From contig JBBRPS010000300.1 in assembly GCA_038227745.1 (NCBI GenBank), positions 1-11,367 on the forward strand: DNA of 11,367 bases, given 5' to 3'. A program made the position numbers and the translations under genes. The DNA is from DASPXY01 sp038227745. GTDB taxonomy: Bacteria > Planctomycetota > Planctomycetia > Gemmatales > Gemmataceae. The number at the start of each line of letters is the position of its first letter. Position 1 is the stretch's first letter. Shown piece after piece: positions 7,454 to 11,367 of this stretch. The notes under the pieces are model-generated. The model saw only the letters and a list, made by a program, of their open reading frames with translations. It ran no database searches and was not told where the DNA came from.

Positions 7454-9502
7454 GTGTTCCGCAAAGCGGCATGGACGCTGTCTTTCGTCGCCCTCATCGG
7501 CCTGCCCCTGGGCCTGGCGCTCGCGCCGGCGCACGCCCTCCCGGCCGCGGTGGAACCGCTGCGCTGGGCCGGCGCCGAGCGGCAGCGCGCCGAGCGCACC
7601 GTGTTCGTCGGCGGCCGGCTGACCGACGGGCAGACCATCGCCTTCACCACCGCCGTCGCGGCCAGCGGCCACCCCGGCGTCGTGTTGTTCGACAGTCTCG
7701 CCTCGGCCCGCTGGACGAAGGCGTTCCTGAAAACTCTCCAGCCCGCCCAGGTCGTCGCCGTGGGCTCCTTCCCCGAGGGCGTCGGCGACCTCGACGGCCG
7801 CCTCGACGTCAAGACGGCCCGGTCGTTCCTGTGCGACGGCGGGCCGCCCACGGAGTTGCAGCGCGCCCTGTTCCCGAAGGCGGCGCGCGTCGTCGTGGCG
7901 GCCGCCGAGCCGCGCCGCCTGCTCCTTCAGGCCGCCTGTCTTTCCGGCGCCCTGCAGTGTCCCCTGTTCGTCAGCCACGGCGGCTCCGAGGAGGCCGCGG
8001 AGCTGAAGGCCCGGCTGGAGGAGTGGGGCGCCCGCGAGGTACACGCCGTCGGGTCGGCCGTCAAGCTGTGCCGGCACCTGCCCCGCCACAAACTGATCCG
8101 GCTCGCGGACGAGGAGGCGGTCCTGTCCGCCTACCTGCGCGCGCAGGTGAAGAAGGGGCCGATCCAGGCGCTGGTACTGGCGAACCCCGCCGACACCGAC
8201 ACGGGTCACGGCATGTCCGCGCTGGCCCCGTGGCTGACGCTGCAGCGGCGCGCGGCCCTGCTCCTGACCAACGACGAGGGGAGCGACGCGGAGGCGGTGA
8301 TCCGTGCCGCCCTGCGCAGGCCGGAGCTGCTCCGCGCCGACGCCCTGATTATCCTCGCCGACCCGCAGGCGATCCCGATGGAGCGGCGGCCCAACCCGAT
8401 CGAGGGCGACAAGGACCCGCACATCGAGATGGAGCCGATGACGCCGCGCGGCGACGAGCCGGCCACCTTCGCGACCGGACGGCTGTTCCACGACGACCCG
8501 AACGTCGTCGCGCTGATGCTGGCGCGGGCGCGGCTGCTGCGGCCCGAATTGGGCTTTCGCCACAAGGCGCTGATCGTCAGCAACCCGGGCGGGGGCCTGC
8601 CGCTGCTGGAGGCATTGTCGCGCAGCACCGCCGACGAGTTCCGCAACGCGGGCTACGACACCACGCCGTTCTTCGGCCGCGGCGGCAACAAGCAGACGGT
8701 CCGCCGCCTGCTCCCCGACGCGACCGTGTTCCTCTGGGAGGGGCACCACAGTACGCTGGTGCGCGACTACGGCATCCACCGCTGGCCCGAACCGCTGCGG
8801 CCGTCGCTGGTGTTTTTGCAGAGCTGCCTGGCGTTGAGCGAGCCGAAGGCGCAGCCGTTCCTGGAGCGCGGCTCGGTCGGCGTGATCGGCTCCTCGACGC
8901 GGACCTACTCCGGCTCCGGCGGCGCGTTTGCCCTGGCATTCTTCGACGCCTTCCTGTACGAGGACCAGTCGCTGGGCGCCGCGCTGCGGCACGCGAAGAA
9001 CTTCATGCTCACGTTCGCCCGGCTGAAGGAGAAACGGCTCGGCGGCCAGGCGAAGATGAACGGCGCCAACCTGCGGGCGGCCTGGGCGTTCAGCTTGTGG
9101 GGCGACCCGACGCTGAAAATGCCGCGGGCGGCGCCGCCGGACGGCGCCCTGCCGCTGGTGCGCCACCGGGTGAGCGGCAACGCCATCGTCGTGACGCTGC
9201 CGGACGCGACGCACGACAAGGTCGTGACCGCGAGTTACCAGGCCGAGATTCGCCCGAACACGCGGCTGGCCGGCCTGCGCATCCACGAGGACGGCGACCG
9301 CACGCACCGCCTGGTACCGCTGCTGTTCGCTGAGGTCGAGCTGCCCGGGGCGCCCGCGGGCAAGGTGCCGACTCTGCGCACGCGGCTGCCGTCGTCGCGC
9401 TGGGTCTTCTGCTGGGACGGCCGCGCCCGCCGCGGCTACCTGCTCCTCACGCCGCGCTCCACCGACCGCGGGGAGCTGCGCTTCGCCGTCGCCTGGAAGT
9501 AG
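7454..9502 (+). CDS. Secreted C25/gingipain-like (clan CD) cysteine peptidase homologue
   Basis: A 682-residue protein if begun at GTG 7454. Residues 1-28 form a Sec signal peptide (core L-S-F-V-A-L-I-G-L, cut after A-H-A). About residues 49-303 hold three similar alpha/beta units, each ending in a hydrophobic strand, somewhat like CWB2-type repeats. The clan CD (caspase-fold) domain covers about 370-558: W-E-G-H-H (G430, H431) stands where gingipains have G-H-G, and F-L-Q-S-C (C458) fits the catalytic Cys after a hydrophobic strand. Then follow V-I-G-S-S-T-R and W-G-D-P-T-L-K (549-555), the latter typical of C25 domains. A beta-rich C-terminal region of about 120 residues completes it. The dyad suggests an active peptidase exported to the periplasm or surface; the substrate is unknown. 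It is co-directional with the transglutaminase-like gene 132 bp downstream. A CHAT-domain protein is the main alternative. Confidence 0.75.
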   Translation: MFRKAAWTLSFVALIGLPLGLALAPAHALPAAVEPLRWAGAERQRAERTVFVGGRLTDGQTIAFTTAVAASGHPGVVLFDSLASARWTKAFLKTLQPAQVVAVGSFPEGVGDLDGRLDVKTARSFLCDGGPPTELQRALFPKAARVVVAAAEPRRLLLQAACLSGALQCPLFVSHGGSEEAAELKARLEEWGAREVHAVGSAVKLCRHLPRHKLIRLADEEAVLSAYLRAQVKKGPIQALVLANPADTDTGHGMSALAPWLTLQRRAALLLTNDEGSDAEAVIRAALRRPELLRADALIILADPQAIPMERRPNPIEGDKDPHIEMEPMTPRGDEPATFATGRLFHDDPNVVALMLARARLLRPELGFRHKALIVSNPGGGLPLLEALSRSTADEFRNAGYDTTPFFGRGGNKQTVRRLLPDATVFLWEGHHSTLVRDYGIHRWPEPLRPSLVFLQSCLALSEPKAQPFLERGSVGVIGSSTRTYSGSGGAFALAFFDAFLYEDQSLGAALRHAKNFMLTFARLKEKRLGGQAKMNGANLRAAWAFSLWGDPTLKMPRAAPPDGALPLVRHRVSGNAIVVTLPDATHDKVVTASYQAEIRPNTRLAGLRIHEDGDRTHRLVPLLFAEVELPGAPAGKVPTLRTRLPSSRWVFCWDGRARRGYLLLTPRSTDRGELRFAVAWK

Positions 9503-9510
9503 AGCACGGA

Positions 9511-9580
9511 TCGTGGCCGACTCGCTCCGCGAGTCGGTGTGGCTGGCGGCTCTCCGACTCGCGGAGCGAGTCGGCCACGA
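9511..9580. repeat. Perfect 27-bp inverted repeat with nested palindromes
   Basis: The arms 9511-9537 and 9554-9580 are exact reverse complements, separated by 16 nt. Each arm also contains its own hairpin, CCGACTCGC/GCGAGTCGG with a 3-nt loop (TCC left, GGA right), so the DNA or RNA can form either one long stem or two short ones. It starts 9 nt after the C25-like stop. No T-tract follows, so it is not a classical terminator. It may be a copy of a dispersed GC-rich repeat; GTGGCCGACTCGC-type elements seem familiar from planctomycete genomes, but that is from memory. Confidence 0.9.
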
Positions 9581-9602
9581 AGCGGGACAGAGAGTGTGGG
9601 CA

Positions 9603-9630
9603 ACGGACCACGGACAAGGGACAACGGACG
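9603..9630 (+). repeat. Four tandem 7-bp units just before the transglutaminase-like start
   Basis: ACGGACC, ACGGACA, AGGGACA and ACGGACG follow each other without gaps (consensus ACGGACA), ending 4 nt before ATG 9635. They occupy the place where a ribosome binding site would be and provide only weak GGAC-type cores. Together with the palindrome they fill nearly all of the gap between the two genes. Confidence 0.8.
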
Positions 9631-9634
9631 AACC

Positions 9635-11305
9635 ATGTCACGGACGACGCTCTGCGTGCTGACGGCCGCCGTGCTGGCGGTGCTGTCGGTGGGTGTGATG
9701 GTGGCGCGCTACCAGGTGCTGGGCCGCGAGGTCAAGGCGCCGGCCGGCCCGGGAACCTACAAGGTCACCATGGTCGTCCGCGGCAAGAGCGCCGGCGCGG
9801 CGCGGCTGGTGACCGCCTGCCCGCTCGACTTCAAGCGTCAGCACGTCGCCAACGAACAGTGCCACAGCGACGAGCTGACGCCGAAGCACACCGAGGGGCG
9901 GCACGGCGAACGGCGACTGATCCAGTGGTCGCCGCGCGGCGCCGCCGCCAAGGGCGCCTTCCAGGCGCGCTACGAGTTCTACTGCCGCGTGGACGTCCAT
10001 AAACCGACGTCGCCCATGGCGCGGCTCGCCGAAACGCTCTACGCCCACCCCGGCGCCGGCGAGCACATCGAGGCGGAGCCGCGCATCGACCCCAGCCATC
10101 CCGAGATCTGCACGCTGGCCCTCGACCTGACGGCCGGCCTCGACAAGGCCGCCGACCAGGCGCGGGCGCTGTTCCGCTTCGTCGATGAGGACATCGCCAA
10201 CGAGCCGAGCGCCGGCGGGCCGGGACAGACTGCGGCGGAGTGCCTGCAGAGCGGCCGCGGCGATGCGGCGGCACAGAGCAGATTGCTGGTGGCGCTGTGC
10301 CGCAACCGCGGCATCCCTGCCCGCCTCGTCACCGGGCTGACGCTGGGCAAGCGCGGCGCGCAGAAGGCGCATGTCTGGGCCGAGGCGTGGGTCGGCGACT
10401 ACTGGATGCCGATGTGCCCCTTCCACCACCACTGCGGCCGGGTGCCGCCGACGTACCTCGTGTTCGGCTACGGCGACCTGACGCTGGTGCGCGGCCAGAA
10501 CGTCCGCAACCTCGACTACGCCTGCCTGGCCGAGCCGCGGCTGCTGCCCGGCCCGGCCGCCGCCGTCGAGGCGCCGTCGCTCTGGCGCGGGGTCCTGCAA
10601 GCGCTGTCGTTCAGCGCGCTGCCGCCGGCCGAGCGGCGCCTGGCCGAGTTCCTGCTGCTGATGCCGATCGCCGCCCTCATCATCTGCCTGTTCCGAAACA
10701 TCATCGGCATCAACTCGTTCGGCACCTTCGCCCCGGCGCTGATCGGCATGGCGTTCCGCGATCTGGCGAGCCTGCCGGGCCTGCTGGTGTTCGTGTCGAT
10801 CGTGCTGATCGGCTGGGGCATCCGCCGCCTGCTCGACCGCTACCACCTCCTGCAGGTGCCGCGCACCGCCTTCCTCCTGAGCACGGTGATGGTGCTGCTG
10901 CTCAGCGCCATCCTGCTCGCGAACTTCCAGAACCTGGCGGTCACGCGCTACTTCTCGCTGTTCCCCATGGTGATCCTGACCGGGATGATCGAGCGCTTCT
11001 GGACGCTGGAGACGGAGGACGGGACCACGTCGTCGTTCCGGACGCTGCTGGGCACCATGTTCATCGCCGCCAGCATCAGCCTGTTCCTGAGCCTGCACGC
11101 GATCGTCGATCACATGACGCGCTACCCGGAGACGCTGGGCCTGATCATGGCGGTGCAGCTGCTGCTGGGCCGCTACACCGGCTATCGTCTGTCGGAGCTG
11201 TTCCGCTTCCGCGATTTCCTGGGGGGCCAGCCGCCGCGTAGCCCCGGGGATGAGCCGGTGACGCTGAAGATCGCCGGCGCCGACATCGAACCTGCGGCGC
11301 AGTGA
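9635..11305 (+). CDS. Inactive transglutaminase-like protein with C-terminal 7-helix membrane domain (UUP1-like)
   Basis: A 556-residue protein started at ATG 9635; the frame opens earlier but would run through the palindrome. Residues 7-25 form a membrane anchor or uncleaved signal. A periplasmic region (about 40-330) contains a transglutaminase-like core: C-R-N-R-G-I-P-A-R (222-230) and A-H-V-W-A-E-A-W (245-252). The catalytic Cys is replaced (G-D-A, A211), His246 is kept, and the position of the catalytic Asp is Cys261 in W-M-P-M-C-P, so it is very probably not an enzyme. Residues about 336-515 hold some seven hydrophobic helices, with the family-typical N-S-F-G-T-F-A-P-A-L-I-G and E-R-F-W-T segments. 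In proteobacteria this family is encoded beside an ATP-grasp RimK-like ligase and a RimB-like zinc protease, suggesting a role in peptide or envelope modification. Here its neighbour is the C25-like gene. The C-terminal tail is probably cytoplasmic. Confidence 0.88.
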   Translation: MSRTTLCVLTAAVLAVLSVGVMVARYQVLGREVKAPAGPGTYKVTMVVRGKSAGAARLVTACPLDFKRQHVANEQCHSDELTPKHTEGRHGERRLIQWSPRGAAAKGAFQARYEFYCRVDVHKPTSPMARLAETLYAHPGAGEHIEAEPRIDPSHPEICTLALDLTAGLDKAADQARALFRFVDEDIANEPSAGGPGQTAAECLQSGRGDAAAQSRLLVALCRNRGIPARLVTGLTLGKRGAQKAHVWAEAWVGDYWMPMCPFHHHCGRVPPTYLVFGYGDLTLVRGQNVRNLDYACLAEPRLLPGPAAAVEAPSLWRGVLQALSFSALPPAERRLAEFLLLMPIAALIICLFRNIIGINSFGTFAPALIGMAFRDLASLPGLLVFVSIVLIGWGIRRLLDRYHLLQVPRTAFLLSTVMVLLLSAILLANFQNLAVTRYFSLFPMVILTGMIERFWTLETEDGTTSSFRTLLGTMFIAASISLFLSLHAIVDHMTRYPETLGLIMAVQLLLGRYTGYRLSELFRFRDFLGGQPPRSPGDEPVTLKIAGADIEPAAQ

Positions 11306-11367
11306 CCAGGGCCGTTTAGCCGCGAGCGGTGAGCCAGATCCCGCTGCGCGGGGGGCGAGCGCGGGGT
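11306..11367. other. GC-rich hairpin-forming sequence after the last gene, cut by the window
   Basis: The segment has no coding frame that can be judged. It contains CCCGC-TGC-GCGGG (11340-11352), a 5-bp hairpin with a 3-nt loop, followed by a G run. The GTTTAGCCGCGAGCGG stretch (11314-11329) resembles, from memory, dispersed intergenic repeats in planctomycete genomes. It could be a repeat or a weak terminator. Confidence 0.35.

Noticed and set aside
7077..7472. N-terminal extension of the first TolC protein (132 extra codons)
   Set aside because: It would place 132 residues before a clear signal peptide and make this paralogue much longer than the other two; it also overlaps the C25-like gene start.
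7382..9307. A 641-codon minus-strand frame antisense to the C25-like gene
   Set aside because: Composition is typical of the antisense of a GC-rich gene (Gly, Arg, Val, Gln runs) and no ribosome binding site or motif was seen.
6364..9333. A 989-codon plus-strand open frame spanning the first TolC gene and the C25-like gene
   Set aside because: It crosses antisense TolC coding sequence and then an out-of-frame reading of the C25-like gene; the translation is Arg/Pro/Ala-rich and lacks any domain.
9436..9641. Small minus-strand frames over the palindrome and heptamer array
   Set aside because: Their repetitive V-R-P-L-S-L-V-R-type sequence simply reflects the tandem repeats.
9638..11113. A 491-codon minus-strand frame antisense to the transglutaminase-like gene
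   Set aside because: Arg/Gln/Ala/His-rich low-complexity product; the plus strand carries recognisable transglutaminase and membrane segments.
1..11367. tRNA, rRNA, CRISPR array or insertion-sequence transposase
   Set aside because: No such structure or coding signature was recognised by eye on either strand; the repeats seen are short intergenic elements without spacers or a transposase.

Overview
The window is very GC-rich and has the hallmarks of a planctomycete chromosome, most like a Gemmata-type lineage: a PP2C phosphatase with an N-terminal zinc ribbon, a cluster of TolC-like proteins with Pro-rich leaders, a gingipain-like (C25) secreted protein, and GC-rich palindromic repeats between genes. 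The lineage is an inference from family recognition; no marker gene is present. High GC also opens long antisense reading frames almost everywhere, and these are not genes.

Layout, left to right. (1) 1-754, minus strand: the 5' part of a YgaP-like (DUF2892) membrane domain fused to an SRPBCC domain, running off the left edge. (2) 755-1154: a 400-bp divergent intergenic region. (3) 1155-2111, plus: a zinc-ribbon/PP2C Ser/Thr phosphatase starting at TTG with a good ribosome binding site. (4) 2112-2227: a short convergent gap holding an inverted-repeat element, a possible bidirectional terminator. (5) 2228-7076, minus: three tandem TolC/OEP-type outer-membrane channel genes, read 7076 towards 2228 with gaps of 40 and 27 bp, almost certainly one operon. 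(6) 7077-7453: a divergent intergenic region with a G9 tract. (7) 7454-9502, plus: a secreted clan CD (C25/caspase-fold) protein with a His/Cys dyad and three repeated alpha/beta units before it. (8) 9503-9634: a perfect 27-bp inverted repeat followed by four 7-bp tandem units running up to the next start codon. (9) 9635-11305, plus: an inactive-transglutaminase protein with about seven C-terminal membrane helices (UUP1-like). (10) 11306-11367: GC-rich, hairpin-forming sequence at the right edge.

How the parts may work together. Most of the gene content concerns the envelope. The TolC proteins would be outer-membrane exits for tripartite pumps or type I secretion, but no adaptor (HlyD-type) or inner-membrane pump lies in the window. 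The secreted C25-like protein and the inactive-transglutaminase membrane protein are co-directional and 132 bp apart, so they are a candidate functional pair. In other bacteria the membrane protein sits with an ATP-grasp (RimK-like) ligase and a RimB-like zinc protease, which makes the sequence just right of this window the place to look. The most notable points are the loss of two catalytic positions in the transglutaminase domain together with a Cys/His cluster, the unusual C25-like protein, and the nested palindrome.
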